Positions 19,153 to 28,149 of a stretch of 64,000 nucleotides of DNA are shown piece after piece. The DNA lies in the NCBI RefSeq assembly GCF_001542815.1, contig NZ_CP006992.1:2857501-2921500 (forward strand), given 5' to 3'. Position 1 is the stretch's first letter, and each line of letters opens with the position of its first letter. Source of the stretch: Methylobacterium sp. AMS5. GTDB lineage: Bacteria; Pseudomonadota; Alphaproteobacteria; Rhizobiales; Beijerinckiaceae. A model generated the notes under the pieces. It was given only the letters and a program-made list of their open reading frames with translations, was not told where the DNA came from and searched no databases. Made by a program: the position numbers and the translations under genes.

Positions 19153-20523
19153 ATGGCCGAGACCGACCGCGAAGCCAACCGCTTCACCGCCCGCGCGAGC
19201 CGCTACGCCAGCGTCGGCGCCAATGTCGGAGGGGTGGCCGCGCGGATGGCGGCGGCGCGCCTGTTCGGCGGCAAGGACGGCGCGAGCCTCAACAACGCGG
19301 CGGCTTTGGCCCAGGCGCTCGGCGGCCTCAAGGGGCCAATCATGAAGGTGGCGCAGCTCCTCGCCACCGTGCCGGACCTGCTGCCGCCGGAATACGCGGC
19401 CGAACTGCAGAAACTACAGGCCGACGCGCCGCCGATGGGCGCGGCCTTCGTCAAGCGCCGGATGATGGCCGAACTCGGCGCCGACTGGCAGAGCCGCTTC
19501 GGCAGCTTCGATCTCAAGCCGGCCGCCGCCGCCTCGCTGGGGCAGGTCCACCGCGCGCAATCAAGGGATGGCACCCCACTCGCCTGCAAGCTCCAGTATC
19601 CCGACATGCAATCGGCGGTCGAGGCGGACCTCAAGCAGCTTCAGGTTGCCTTCGCGCTCCACCGGCGCATGAACTCCTGGCTCGACACCTCCGAGATCGC
19701 CACGGAGATCGGCGCGCGGGTGCGCGAGGAGCTCGATTACGGTCGCGAGGCCAAGCATGCCGCCCTCTATGGCGACGTGCTCAGGGACATCGCTTCCGTT
19801 CGGGTGCCGGCGGTGCATTCCGACCTCTCGACGAAGCGTCTTCTCACCCTCGGCTGGCTCGAGGGCGAGAAGATCCTGAGCTTCGCGCAGAGCCCGATCG
19901 AGATCCGCAACCGAATCGCCCAGGCGATGTTCCGGGCGTGGTGGCATCCCTTCAGCCGCGCTGCCGTGATCCACGGCGATCCGCATCTCGGCAACTACAC
20001 CGTCTTCTCCGAGGGCGGCGAAGCGCAGGGCATCAACCTGCTCGATTACGGCTGCGTGCGCATCTTCCATCCCCGCTTCGTCGGCGGTGTGGTGGATCTC
20101 TACCGCGGCCTGCTGGAAGACGATCGCGCGCGGGTCGTCCATGCCTACGAAGTATGGGGCTTCAAGAAGCTCGACAACGAAACCATCGACATCCTCAACA
20201 TCTGGGCCCGCTTCATCTACGGCCCGCTACTGGAGGATCGCACCCGCACCGTCGCCGATGGGATCGATCCCGGCGCCTACGGGCGGCGCGAGGCCTTCTC
20301 CGTGCATCAGGCGCTCAAGGAGAAGGGTCCCGTCACGGTTCCGCAGGAATTCGTGTTCATGGATCGGGCCGCGGTCGGGCTCGGCGCGGTCTTCCTGCAC
20401 CTGCGCTCCGAACTCAATTACCACCAATTGTTCGAGGCCGAGATCGAACGCTTCTCGCTCGACACGCTTTCCGAGCGGCAGGGGGCGGCGCTGGCCGCGG
20501 TGGGATTGCCCGATCCGGCGTGA
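19153..20523 (+). CDS. ABC1/AarF (UbiB-like) atypical kinase, 456 aa
   Basis: Member of the ABC1 kinase family that supports ubiquinone biosynthesis or lipid homeostasis. The family KxGQ element appears as GPIMKVAQLL (K-V-A-Q). The alanine-rich nucleotide loop AAASLGQVHRA and the following ACKLQYPDM carry the ATP-binding Ala-rich loop and lysine. The catalytic HGDPHLGNY and the LLDYGCVRIF motif (DFG equivalent, here DYG) are present. It has no C-terminal membrane helices. It starts 16 bases after the toxin gene but appears unrelated in function. Confidence 0.9.
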   Translation: MAETDREANRFTARASRYASVGANVGGVAARMAAARLFGGKDGASLNNAAALAQALGGLKGPIMKVAQLLATVPDLLPPEYAAELQKLQADAPPMGAAFVKRRMMAELGADWQSRFGSFDLKPAAAASLGQVHRAQSRDGTPLACKLQYPDMQSAVEADLKQLQVAFALHRRMNSWLDTSEIATEIGARVREELDYGREAKHAALYGDVLRDIASVRVPAVHSDLSTKRLLTLGWLEGEKILSFAQSPIEIRNRIAQAMFRAWWHPFSRAAVIHGDPHLGNYTVFSEGGEAQGINLLDYGCVRIFHPRFVGGVVDLYRGLLEDDRARVVHAYEVWGFKKLDNETIDILNIWARFIYGPLLEDRTRTVADGIDPGAYGRREAFSVHQALKEKGPVTVPQEFVFMDRAAVGLGAVFLHLRSELNYHQLFEAEIERFSLDTLSERQGAALAAVGLPDPA

Positions 20524-20635
20524 CAAAAGCCGCCTCACGACATGTGAACCTCAGCGTCAAGCTGATTGCTCGCGGATAAGCGTTGCGCTAAATCCGCGCG
20601 TGACAAGCAAAACGATACCAGGGAACGGGCGCGCA

Positions 20636-20929
20636 ATGGCGGACACGAAGACCCTCACCGGCCTGCACTACAGCCCGGCGATGGACGAGAAGACCCACGA
20701 GCAGACCTATCGGGGCTTCGTCCGCTTCGTCGAGATCGGTACCGTCACGGTGTTGTGCTGGGTGGCGGCTCTCGCCATCGGCGGCGTGCACGAAGCGTGG
20801 GTGACGGCGATCATCGGCGTGCTGGTCTCCTGGGTGGCCGCGGCCATCGGTGCCTTCGTCCCCGCCATCGGCTGGAAGGCCCAAGCTTTCGTCTTCGCCG
20901 CACTCCTCGCGATCCTCTTCCTGAGCTGA
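20636..20929 (+). CDS. aa3-type cytochrome oxidase subunit IV-like small membrane protein, 97 aa
   Basis: A polar N-terminus (DEKTHEQTYRGFVRFVEIGT) leads into three short hydrophobic segments to the C-terminus. This is the pattern of the bacterial aa3 oxidase subunit IV family, often found beside pntAA in Rhizobiales. The YRGFVRF sequence before the first helix is typical. It may not be an oxidase subunit at all; position suggests a link to the transhydrogenase membrane environment. AGGGAACG precedes the ATG. Confidence 0.8.
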   Translation: MADTKTLTGLHYSPAMDEKTHEQTYRGFVRFVEIGTVTVLCWVAALAIGGVHEAWVTAIIGVLVSWVAAAIGAFVPAIGWKAQAFVFAALLAILFLS

Positions 20930-20944
20930 GGATCGAGACTTCCG

Positions 20945-20969
20945 GGCCGACTCCTCGAGTCGGCCTTTT
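20945..20969 (+). terminator. Rho-independent terminator
   Basis: GGCCGACT and AGTCGGCC form a perfect 8-bp stem around CCTCG, followed directly by TTTT. It separates the small membrane protein gene from pntAA. Confidence 0.9.
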
Positions 20970-21040
20970 CCAGATCTGAACTTCCCAGCAAGCTCGGATA
21001 CCGGCACGCCGAAAGGCGGCTGTAAGAACGGGAGCAACTG

Positions 21041-22180
21041 ATGCGTATTGCCGTCTTGACGGAGACGGACCCGATAGAACCACGGGTCGCGGCCGTCCCA
21101 GAAACGGTCAAGAAGTTCATCGGTCTGGGGTCCGATGTCGTCGTGCAATCGGGGGCCGGTGCCAAGGCCGGCGTTCCCGATGGCGAGTACGAGGCCGCCG
21201 GCGCCAAGATCGCCGGGAGCGCCGAGGAGGCTCTCTCCGGCGCCGACCTCGTCCTGAAGGTCCGCCGTCCGAACGCCGAGGAACTGGGCAAGATCCAGAA
21301 GGGCGCCACGGTCGTTGCGATCATGGACCCCTACGGCCACGAGGACGAGCTGAAGGCCGCCGCCGAGGCGGGTGTCAACACCTTTGCCATGGAGTTGATG
21401 CCCCGAATCACCCGCGCGCAGGTGATGGACGTCCTCTCCTCCCAAGCGAACCTCGCCGGCTACCGCGCCGTGGTCGATGGCGCTGCCGAGTACGGCCGCT
21501 CCCTGCCGATGATGATGACCGCCGCCGGTACCGTTCCGGCCGCGCGCATCTTCATCATGGGCGTCGGCGTCGCCGGCCTCCAGGCCATCGCCACCGCCCG
21601 CCGCATGGGTGCCGTGGTGACGGCCACCGACGTGCGGCCCGCTACCAAGGAACAGGTCGAATCGCTCGGCGCGAAGTTCGTCGCCGTCGAGGACGACGAG
21701 TTCAAGCAGGCCGAGACCTCCGGCGGCTACGCCAAGGAGATGTCGGCCGAGTATCAGAAGAAGCAGGCCGAGCTGGTCAAGGGCCACATCGCCAAGCAGG
21801 ACATCGTCATCACCACGGCGCTGATTCCCGGCCGGCCCGCGCCGAAGCTCGTCTCCGAGGAGATGGTCGCTTCGATGAAGCCCGGCTCAGTGCTCGTCGA
21901 CCTCGCGGTCGAGCGCGGCGGCAACGTTGCCGGCGCCAAGGCGGGTGAGATCGTCACCGTCGGCAACGGCGTGAAGATCGTCGGCCACGTCAACGTGCCG
22001 GGCCGCCTCGCGGCCACGGCGTCGAGCCTCTACGCCCGCAACCTCTACGCCTTCGTCGAGACCCTGATCGACAAGGAATCGAAGGCGCTGGCGGTGCAGT
22101 GGGACGATGAACTCGTCAAGGCCACCAATCTGACCCGCGACGGTCAGGTGGTCCACCCCAACTTTCAGCCCAAAGCCTGA
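21041..22180 (+). CDS. pntAA: proton-translocating NAD(P) transhydrogenase subunit alpha 1, 379 aa
   Basis: Soluble NAD(H)-binding component (domain I) of transhydrogenase, which uses the proton gradient to drive hydride transfer from NADH to NADP+. It opens with MRIAVLTETDPIEPRVAAVPETV, typical of the alanine dehydrogenase/PntA N-terminal domain. The Rossmann loop is GVGVAGLQAIATARRMGA. Length 379 fits the split-alpha form found in alphaproteobacteria, with the membrane part encoded separately by the next gene. GGGAG precedes the ATG. First gene of a tight three-gene operon. Confidence 0.97.
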   Translation: MRIAVLTETDPIEPRVAAVPETVKKFIGLGSDVVVQSGAGAKAGVPDGEYEAAGAKIAGSAEEALSGADLVLKVRRPNAEELGKIQKGATVVAIMDPYGHEDELKAAAEAGVNTFAMELMPRITRAQVMDVLSSQANLAGYRAVVDGAAEYGRSLPMMMTAAGTVPAARIFIMGVGVAGLQAIATARRMGAVVTATDVRPATKEQVESLGAKFVAVEDDEFKQAETSGGYAKEMSAEYQKKQAELVKGHIAKQDIVITTALIPGRPAPKLVSEEMVASMKPGSVLVDLAVERGGNVAGAKAGEIVTVGNGVKIVGHVNVPGRLAATASSLYARNLYAFVETLIDKESKALAVQWDDELVKATNLTRDGQVVHPNFQPKA

Positions 22181-22201
22181 TCGGTCGCGGAGGATCTCAC
22201 C

Positions 22202-22654
22202 ATGGCAACCCCCCTTCCGCCCGTCTCGCCTGCAGAGCAGGCCCAGGCCGCTGCGTCGGCCGCACGCGCCGCGGCTGACATCGCCCATCAGAACGCCGCC
22301 CAGGCGCAGTCGATCGCCGACTCGCTCGGTCACGGTATCGCCGCCGCCACCCACGGCGCCGTCGATCCCACGGTGTTCCAGCTCGCGATCTTCGTGCTCG
22401 CGATCTTCGTCGGCTACTACGTCGTCTGGTCGGTGACGCCGGCCCTGCACACACCGCTGATGTCGGTGACCAACGCGATCTCGTCGGTCATCATCGTCGG
22501 CGCACTCCTGGCGGCCGGCGTGCCGCTCATCGAGAAGGGCACCGGCTGGGCCCGCTTCTTCGGCTTCATCGGTATCGTCCTCGCCTCCGTGAATATCTTC
22601 GGCGGCTTCCTCGTGACCCAGCGCATGCTCGGCATGTACAAGAAGAAGGCCTGA
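22202..22654 (+). CDS. pntAB: NAD(P) transhydrogenase subunit alpha 2 (membrane), 150 aa
   Basis: Membrane component (part of domain II). After a 60-residue alanine-rich N-terminal extension there are three to four hydrophobic helices, including [19 protein letters not shown] and the conserved [19 protein letters not shown]. The end is [14 protein letters not shown], the usual family C-terminus. The long N-terminal extension is a Methylobacteriaceae-like feature. GGAGG precedes the start. It sits 21 bases after pntAA and 4 bases before pntB. Confidence 0.96.
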   Translation: MATPLPPVSPAEQAQAAASAARAAADIAHQNAAQAQSIADSLGHGIAAATHGAVDPTVFQLAIFVLAIFVGYYVVWSVTPALHTPLMSVTNAISSVIIVGALLAAGVPLIEKGTGWARFFGFIGIVLASVNIFGGFLVTQRMLGMYKKKA

Positions 22655-22658
22655 GGCG

Positions 22659-24059
22659 ATGTCGGAAAACGTCTCATCCCTTCTCTACATCGTCGCCGGC
22701 GTCCTGTTCATCATGGCGCTGCGGGGACTCTCGCACCCCACCACGTCGCGACAGGGTAACCTGTACGGCATGATCGGCATGGCGCTCGCCGTGCTCACGA
22801 CCCTGGTCGGCCATCCGCCGGCGGGAATCGGCGCCTGGGTCCTGGTGCTGCTCGGCCTCGGTATCGGTGGCGGCGCGGGCGCCGTGATCGCCAAGCGGGT
22901 GCCGATGACGGCGATGCCGCAGCTCGTCGCGGCCTTCCACTCGCTCGTCGGCCTCGCCGCCGTGGCGGGTGCGGCGGCAACGCTCTACGCCCCCCAGGCG
23001 GTCGGTATCCTCGAGAACGGCCACATCCACAAGGAGTCGCTGTTCGAGATGGCGCTGGGCGCGGCGATCGGCGCGATCACCTTCACCGGTTCGGTCATCG
23101 CCTTCGCCAAGCTCGACGGGCGCATGTCCGGCAAGCCGATCATGCTGCCGCAGCGGCACGCCATCAACATCGCCCTGGGCATCGCCCTGGTGGTTCTGAT
23201 CGCCGTGTTCATCGGCAACGAGAGCAAGCTGGTCTTCTGGCTGATCGTGCTCCTGTCCTTCACCCTCGGCGGGCTGCTCATCATCCCGATCGGCGGCGCG
23301 GACATGCCGGTCGTCGTCTCGATGCTGAACTCCTACTCGGGCTGGGCGGCGGCCGGCATCGGCTTCACCCTGGGCAACCTCGCGCTCATCATCACGGGCT
23401 CGCTGGTCGGCTCCTCGGGCGCGATCCTGTCCTACATCATGTGCAAAGCGATGAACCGGTCGTTCATCTCGGTCATCCTCGGCGGCTTCGGCGGTGATTC
23501 CGCCGCGGCGGCCGGTGGCGGCCAGGTCGAGACGCGTCCCGTCAAGCAGGGCTCGGCCGACGATGCGGCCTACATCATGAAGAACGCCGAGCGCGTCATC
23601 ATCGTGCCGGGCTACGGCATGGCGGTCGCCCAGGCCCAGCATAGCCTCCGCGAGATGGTGGACATGCTGAAGAAGGAAGGCGTGGAGGTGAAGTACGCCA
23701 TCCACCCGGTGGCGGGCCGCATGCCGGGGCACATGAACGTGCTCCTGGCCGAAGCCAACGTACCCTACGACGAGGTGTTCGAGCTGGAAGACATCAACGG
23801 CGAGTTCCCGCAGGCCGACGTGGCCTTCGTGATCGGCGCCAACGACGTCACCAACCCGGCCGCCAAGACCGACAAGGCCTCGCCGATCTACGGCATGCCG
23901 ATCCTCGACGTGGAGAAGGCCAAGACCGTCCTATTCATCAAGCGCGGCATGGGCTCGGGCTATGCCGGCGTCGAGAACGAGGTGTTCTTCCGCGACAACA
24001 CAATGATGCTGTTCGGAGACGCCAAGAAGGTTGTCGACTCGATCGTCAAGAACCTCTGA
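22659..24059 (+). CDS. pntB: NAD(P) transhydrogenase subunit beta, 466 aa
   Basis: Contains about eight to nine membrane helices that form the rest of the proton channel (domain II), then the NADP(H)-binding domain III. The latter is shown by VIIVPGYGMAVAQAQH (GYGxAVAQ fingerprint), HPVAGRMPGHMNVLLAEANV, and VIGANDVTNPAA and FIKRGMGSGYAGVEN near the end. Together with the two preceding genes it gives a complete enzyme. In a methylotroph this is a main route from NADH to the NADPH needed for assimilation. Confidence 0.97.
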   Translation: MSENVSSLLYIVAGVLFIMALRGLSHPTTSRQGNLYGMIGMALAVLTTLVGHPPAGIGAWVLVLLGLGIGGGAGAVIAKRVPMTAMPQLVAAFHSLVGLAAVAGAAATLYAPQAVGILENGHIHKESLFEMALGAAIGAITFTGSVIAFAKLDGRMSGKPIMLPQRHAINIALGIALVVLIAVFIGNESKLVFWLIVLLSFTLGGLLIIPIGGADMPVVVSMLNSYSGWAAAGIGFTLGNLALIITGSLVGSSGAILSYIMCKAMNRSFISVILGGFGGDSAAAAGGGQVETRPVKQGSADDAAYIMKNAERVIIVPGYGMAVAQAQHSLREMVDMLKKEGVEVKYAIHPVAGRMPGHMNVLLAEANVPYDEVFELEDINGEFPQADVAFVIGANDVTNPAAKTDKASPIYGMPILDVEKAKTVLFIKRGMGSGYAGVENEVFFRDNTMMLFGDAKKVVDSIVKNL

Positions 24060-24083
24060 CCGGCCCAAACGACGGGCAGCGCG

Positions 24084-24121
24084 GCGGGGCGGGCGAGCAA
24101 TCGTCCGCCCCGCTGTCGTTT
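24084..24121 (+). terminator. Rho-independent terminator of the pnt operon
   Basis: GCGGGGCGGGCGA pairs with TCGTCCGCCCCGC (13 bp, one G-T pair) around GCAA. TTT follows a few bases later, after TGTCG. Confidence 0.8.
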
Positions 24122-24153
24122 GCGGGGCGCAGTCTTCGGGCACGGAAACGGCT

Positions 24154-25989
24154 ATGGTCGGCCGCGTGACCGCCGCCATGCTCATCGATCCCTCCTCGGA
24201 CCTCCCGCGTCCGTTCCTCGACGTCACCGCCTCGGCGCTCGGGCGGCCTTGGCGCGAGCGCTGCGGCGATCCGGGTCTCCAGGCACTCGCCGTAACGATG
24301 ACGCAGGCCTACGGCCTGCCGGATCTGCTCGCCCGCGTCCTCGTCGGGCGCGGCGTGCGGCCGGCAGAGGCGGACGCCTACCTCGCCCCGCGCCTGCGCG
24401 ACCTGATGCCGGATCCATCGGTGCTCGTGGAAATGGAAGCGGCGGTCGAGCGGCTGGCCCATGCCGTGCGCGCCCGCGAAGCGGTGGCGATCTTCGGCGA
24501 TTACGACGTGGACGGGGCGGCGAGCGCGGCTCTGCTCGCCGACTATCTCCGGGCGCTCGGCGTACCGGTGCGCATCCACATCCCCGACCGCATCACGGAA
24601 GGATACGGCCCCAATGTCGGCGCCGTCACGACCCTGCGGGAGGAGGGCGCGGGCCTACTCGTTTGCGTCGATTGCGGTACCGCCGGCCACGAGCCGTTGG
24701 CCGCCGCCGCTTCTCTGGGCCTCGACGTGATCGTGCTCGACCACCACGGCGCGCCGGAAGAGCTTCCGCAGACGCGGGCCCTGGTCAATCCGAACCGTCT
24801 CGACGACCTGTCCGGCCTTGGCCATCTCTGCGCGGCGGGCGTGGTGTTCATGACCCTCGTCGCACTGGCCCGTCGGCTGCGGCGGGACGGCGTCTTCGCA
24901 ACATCCGGCGAGCCACGCCTCACCGACTTCCTCGACCTCGTGGCGCTTGCCACCGTCGCCGACGTGGTGCCGCTCACCGGGCTCAACCGAGCCTTCGTCG
25001 TCCAGGGGCTCGCGGTGATGCGCGGGCGCGGGCGGCCGGGACTTGCGGCTCTGCTCGACGCGGCCGGACTGAGCGAGCCACCCGAAGCGTGGCATCTCGG
25101 CTTTCTCGTCGGGCCGCGGATCAATGCCGGCGGGCGGATCGGCGATGCCGGTCTCGGCGCGCGGCTGCTCACCACCGCCGACCCCATGGAAGCCCGTCGC
25201 ATCGCCGAGGAACTCGATCGGCTCAACCGCGAGCGGCAGGCCATCGAGGCGCAAGCGGTCGCCGAGGCCGAGGCCGAGATGGATGCCCACCTCACCCGCG
25301 ATCCGGACCGTCCGGTCCTGATCGCCGCCTCGCCCGAATGGCATCCCGGCATCGTCGGCCTCATCGCCGCCCGGCTCAAGGAGCGGTTCGGCCGGCCGGC
25401 TTTCGCCTTCGCGGTCAAGCCCGACGGCAGCGCCGTCGGCTCCGGCCGATCGGTCGTCGGTGCGGATCTCGGCGGTGCCGTGCGCAGCGCGGTCGAGGCG
25501 GGGCTCGCGGTCAAGGGCGGCGGGCATGCCATGGCCGCGGGCGTCACCCTCCTGCCGGGAGGCCTCGCCGCCTTCGGGGAGAGTCTCACCCAGGATCTCG
25601 TCGAGGCCGTCGGCCGGGCCCGCGCCGCCGAGGCGCTGTTGATCGACGGCACCGTGAGTGCCGGCGGGGCGACTGCCGAGCTGGTGCGCCTGATCCAACG
25701 GGCCGGGCCGTTCGGGCAGGGGGCGCCCGAGCCGGTGATGGCCTTGCCCCGCCATCGCATCGTCGATGCCGGCATCGTCGGCAACGGGCATGTCCGCGCC
25801 CGCCTCGTCAGCGGGGACGGGCAAGCGGTCGGCGCGATCGCGTTCCGCGCCGCGCAAGGACCGCTGGGGGTCGCCCTGCTCGGCGGGATCGGCCGGAGCT
25901 TCCACGTCGCCGGAACCCTCTCGTGCGACCGCTGGCGCGGTGCGGAGCGGGCCCAGGTGCGAATCTGCGACGTGGCGCCCTGTGGATAG
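24154..25989 (+). CDS. recJ: single-stranded-DNA-specific exonuclease RecJ, 611 aa
   Basis: A 5'-3' ssDNA exonuclease of recombination and mismatch repair. DHH-superfamily motifs are clear: VAIFGDYDVDGAASAALLAD (motif I), LVCVDCGTAG (II), and VIVLDHHGAPEE (III, DHH). The DHHA1 domain shows GPRINAGGRIGDA and VKGGGHAMAAG, and a C-terminal OB-fold follows. A possible later start is the ATG at 24178; neither has a strong ribosome-binding site. It stands alone between the pnt terminator and tRNA-Tyr. Confidence 0.95.
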   Translation: MVGRVTAAMLIDPSSDLPRPFLDVTASALGRPWRERCGDPGLQALAVTMTQAYGLPDLLARVLVGRGVRPAEADAYLAPRLRDLMPDPSVLVEMEAAVERLAHAVRAREAVAIFGDYDVDGAASAALLADYLRALGVPVRIHIPDRITEGYGPNVGAVTTLREEGAGLLVCVDCGTAGHEPLAAAASLGLDVIVLDHHGAPEELPQTRALVNPNRLDDLSGLGHLCAAGVVFMTLVALARRLRRDGVFATSGEPRLTDFLDLVALATVADVVPLTGLNRAFVVQGLAVMRGRGRPGLAALLDAAGLSEPPEAWHLGFLVGPRINAGGRIGDAGLGARLLTTADPMEARRIAEELDRLNRERQAIEAQAVAEAEAEMDAHLTRDPDRPVLIAASPEWHPGIVGLIAARLKERFGRPAFAFAVKPDGSAVGSGRSVVGADLGGAVRSAVEAGLAVKGGGHAMAAGVTLLPGGLAAFGESLTQDLVEAVGRARAAEALLIDGTVSAGGATAELVRLIQRAGPFGQGAPEPVMALPRHRIVDAGIVGNGHVRARLVSGDGQAVGAIAFRAAQGPLGVALLGGIGRSFHVAGTLSCDRWRGAERAQVRICDVAPCG

Positions 25990-26078
25990 AAATTGGGCCA
26001 AGCAGATCGGTTGACACCCGATCGCACCCTAATCATAAGGGCCTCGCCCACCGCGCGAGACATGCGGTGACCCGGTTT

Positions 26079-26162
26079 GGGGGAATGTCCCGAGCGGCAA
26101 AGGGGGCGGACTGTAAATCCGCTGCGTAAGCTTCGTAGGTTCGAGTCCTACTTCCCCCACCA
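26079..26162 (+). tRNA. tRNA-Tyr (GTA)
   Basis: The 7-bp acceptor GGGGGAA/TTCCCCC, a discriminator A and an encoded CCA (26160-26162) are present. The anticodon stem GCGGA/TCCGC flanks CTGTAAA, with GTA at 26113-26115. The long variable region (TGCGTAAGCTTCG) and T arm TAGG-TTCGAGT-CCTA are those of a class II tRNA-Tyr. 84 bases. Confidence 0.96.
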
Positions 26163-26448
26163 AACTTCACGTTGCACAATCGCGGCCGATCAGTTCGTCG
26201 CCTGCCGAGGCTTTCGGCCTGCGGCGGCTGCGTAAAAAATTGCGCCTGTTCTGCCTGATCGCGGGGGGCGGCAAGCAAGCTGAACGCTCCTAGAAATGCA
26301 ACCTGAAGAGAATGCGCGCTACCGCGTTCCCTTCGCCGTGCGGCACGATTCTTTTAGCAGCTAAGCGCTTTCGTGCGCAAAATTAGCGTGTGTTAGTTCA
26401 GTTCGGGCTCGAGTGCGCTAAGTTGCCGCAACAGGCCAAGGAAACCCA

Positions 26449-27183
26449 GTGCCAAACCCGCTCGTCCGCAAGCTGGAAAATTTCATCCGCCTTACTTCCG
26501 AAGAGAAGCAGGCGTTGGAGAAGATCGCTCAGCCGACACGAAGGCTCGGACCGCGTGAGGACGTGGTCGGCGATGGCGACTGGCCGCGTCATATCAATGT
26601 CGTGCTCGAAGGCTGGGCCTGCCGCTACAAGCAACTCGAGGACGGGCGCCGTCAGGTCATCTCGATCTTCCTGCCCGGTGATCTATGCGATCCGCATGTC
26701 TTCGTTCTGCGGAAGATGGATCACTCGCTTGGCACGCTGACCTCGGTGGTGGTCGCCGAGATTTCGGAATCCGCCATACGGGAGATCGCCCTGCAATACC
26801 CGCGCGTGGCGGAGGCGTTGTGGTGGGAAATGCTCGTGACGGCGGCGATTCAGCGCGAATGGACCGTCAGCCTCGGTCAGCGGCTGGCGACCGAGCGTCT
26901 CGGACATCTGTTTTGCGAACTGTTCCTTCGCCTTCGCGCTGTCGGAATGACGAACGACACGAGTTGCGAATTCCCCATAACCCAGGCCGATCTCGGGGAT
27001 GCGATGGGGCTTTCTACCGTGCACATCAACCGCACCCTCAAAGAATTGCGGGCATCGGGCTTGATCCGCCTGCGTGGCCGACAGTTGACGATACCAGACT
27101 TCTCAGCACTCCAAGCCACCTCACTATTCGACTCGTCTTATCTGCATTACGAGCGCGATCCATTCAGCCAGAACGAGGATTAA
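26449..27183 (+). CDS. Crp/Fnr-family transcriptional regulator, 244 aa
   Basis: GTG start after AAGGAAAC. The N-terminal cyclic-nucleotide-binding-like domain contains DWPRHINVVLEGWACRYKQL and the conserved turn ISIFLPGDLCDP. The C-terminal winged helix-turn-helix is in ITQADLGDAMGLSTVHINRT. It lacks the FNR cysteine cluster and is of the type common in multiple copies in Methylobacterium and Bradyrhizobium, whose ligands are mostly unknown. An HWE kinase gene follows after 51 bases on the same strand, suggesting a joint signalling unit. Confidence 0.9.
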   Translation: MPNPLVRKLENFIRLTSEEKQALEKIAQPTRRLGPREDVVGDGDWPRHINVVLEGWACRYKQLEDGRRQVISIFLPGDLCDPHVFVLRKMDHSLGTLTSVVVAEISESAIREIALQYPRVAEALWWEMLVTAAIQREWTVSLGQRLATERLGHLFCELFLRLRAVGMTNDTSCEFPITQADLGDAMGLSTVHINRTLKELRASGLIRLRGRQLTIPDFSALQATSLFDSSYLHYERDPFSQNED

Positions 27184-27234
27184 AGATCGGCCGTTGGCCG
27201 ATTTATCGTACTGAGATCAGCGAACGGCTAAGTC

Positions 27235-27939
27235 ATGAACCGAGATCCGCGCGATAGACGCATTGAGGAGTTGGAGGCCGAGAATCGGCGTTTGCGCCGC
27301 TTCCTCGATGAGACGGGCTTGCCGGCCGAGCTGCGCCACAAGGTACGCAATACGCTTTCCATGCTGCGGGCGATCATCCGTCGCTCCGCCGAGACCAGCG
27401 ACTCACTGGAAACCTATGTCGCCCATCTCGATGGGCGGCTCGAGGCGCTCGCCCACGTGCTCAATGCCCTGATGCGCAGCGTACCCGAAGGGATCACCTT
27501 GCATTCCCTCGTCGCGGACGAGCTGCTGGTTCATCTCGCGCGCGAGGGTGAGCAGGTCGCGATTTCCGGCCCGAGCCTCCTTCTGTGTCCAGGCGCGGCG
27601 GAGGTGATCGCCATGGCCATCCACGAACTGGCCGTGAATGCCGTCGAACACGGCGCCCTGACCGTGCCCCAGGGCCGCATCCACGTGGGTTGGACGCTGT
27701 CGCCGCCGACCGGGCCGTCCGGATCCCGCCCGCAATTGACCTTTGTCTGGGAAGAGAGTGGTCTCGCAAACCTCCCACCGGCGCCGTCTCACTGCGGCTT
27801 CGGCACCGAAGTGCTCACACGCAGCCTTCGTTATGAATTGAAGGCGGAGACGACCCTCACTTTCGAGCCGCATGGACTGCGCTGTACGATCAGCCTGCCG
27901 CTGCCGTCTCAGATCACTGTGGTCGAAGACGACGAATAG
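27235..27939 (+). CDS. HWE-type histidine kinase without a sensor domain, 234 aa
   Basis: A short coiled coil (RRIEELEAENRRLRRFLDE) leads to the phospho-acceptor segment ELRHKVRNTLSMLRAII, a variant of the HWE/HisKA_2 pattern with the acceptor His. The ATP domain has the N-box AIHELAVNAVEHGAL, with conserved His-Glu-Leu and Asn, and a glycine-containing lid FGTEVLTRSL. There is no PAS, GAF or membrane domain, so it is cytosolic and must receive its signal from a partner. Such kinases often act in the PhyR general stress pathway, but that is only a possibility here. Confidence 0.85.
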   Translation: MNRDPRDRRIEELEAENRRLRRFLDETGLPAELRHKVRNTLSMLRAIIRRSAETSDSLETYVAHLDGRLEALAHVLNALMRSVPEGITLHSLVADELLVHLAREGEQVAISGPSLLLCPGAAEVIAMAIHELAVNAVEHGALTVPQGRIHVGWTLSPPTGPSGSRPQLTFVWEESGLANLPPAPSHCGFGTEVLTRSLRYELKAETTLTFEPHGLRCTISLPLPSQITVVEDDE

Positions 27940-28149
27940 AACCGCGTCCCCGAACGCGCTGCGTGTCACGGCAACCGGCCCGATCTGCGGCCCGCCGGGT
28001 ACACCGTTACATTGTCCACTCACCATTCCTCGATCACGCACTGTGCCAAGCGGGGCCGGGGTAGCCGCGCGACGGATCGACGGGTAGTTAACATCCGGAT
28101 GCTTTCCTGGAGGCATCGCCCGTCACGAGCCACGGATCCCGCCCAGCGA

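Noticed and set aside
24120..26129. A 669-codon plus-strand frame overlapping recJ
   Set aside because: Extremely Arg-rich shifted reading of recJ; RecJ motifs are all in the other frame.
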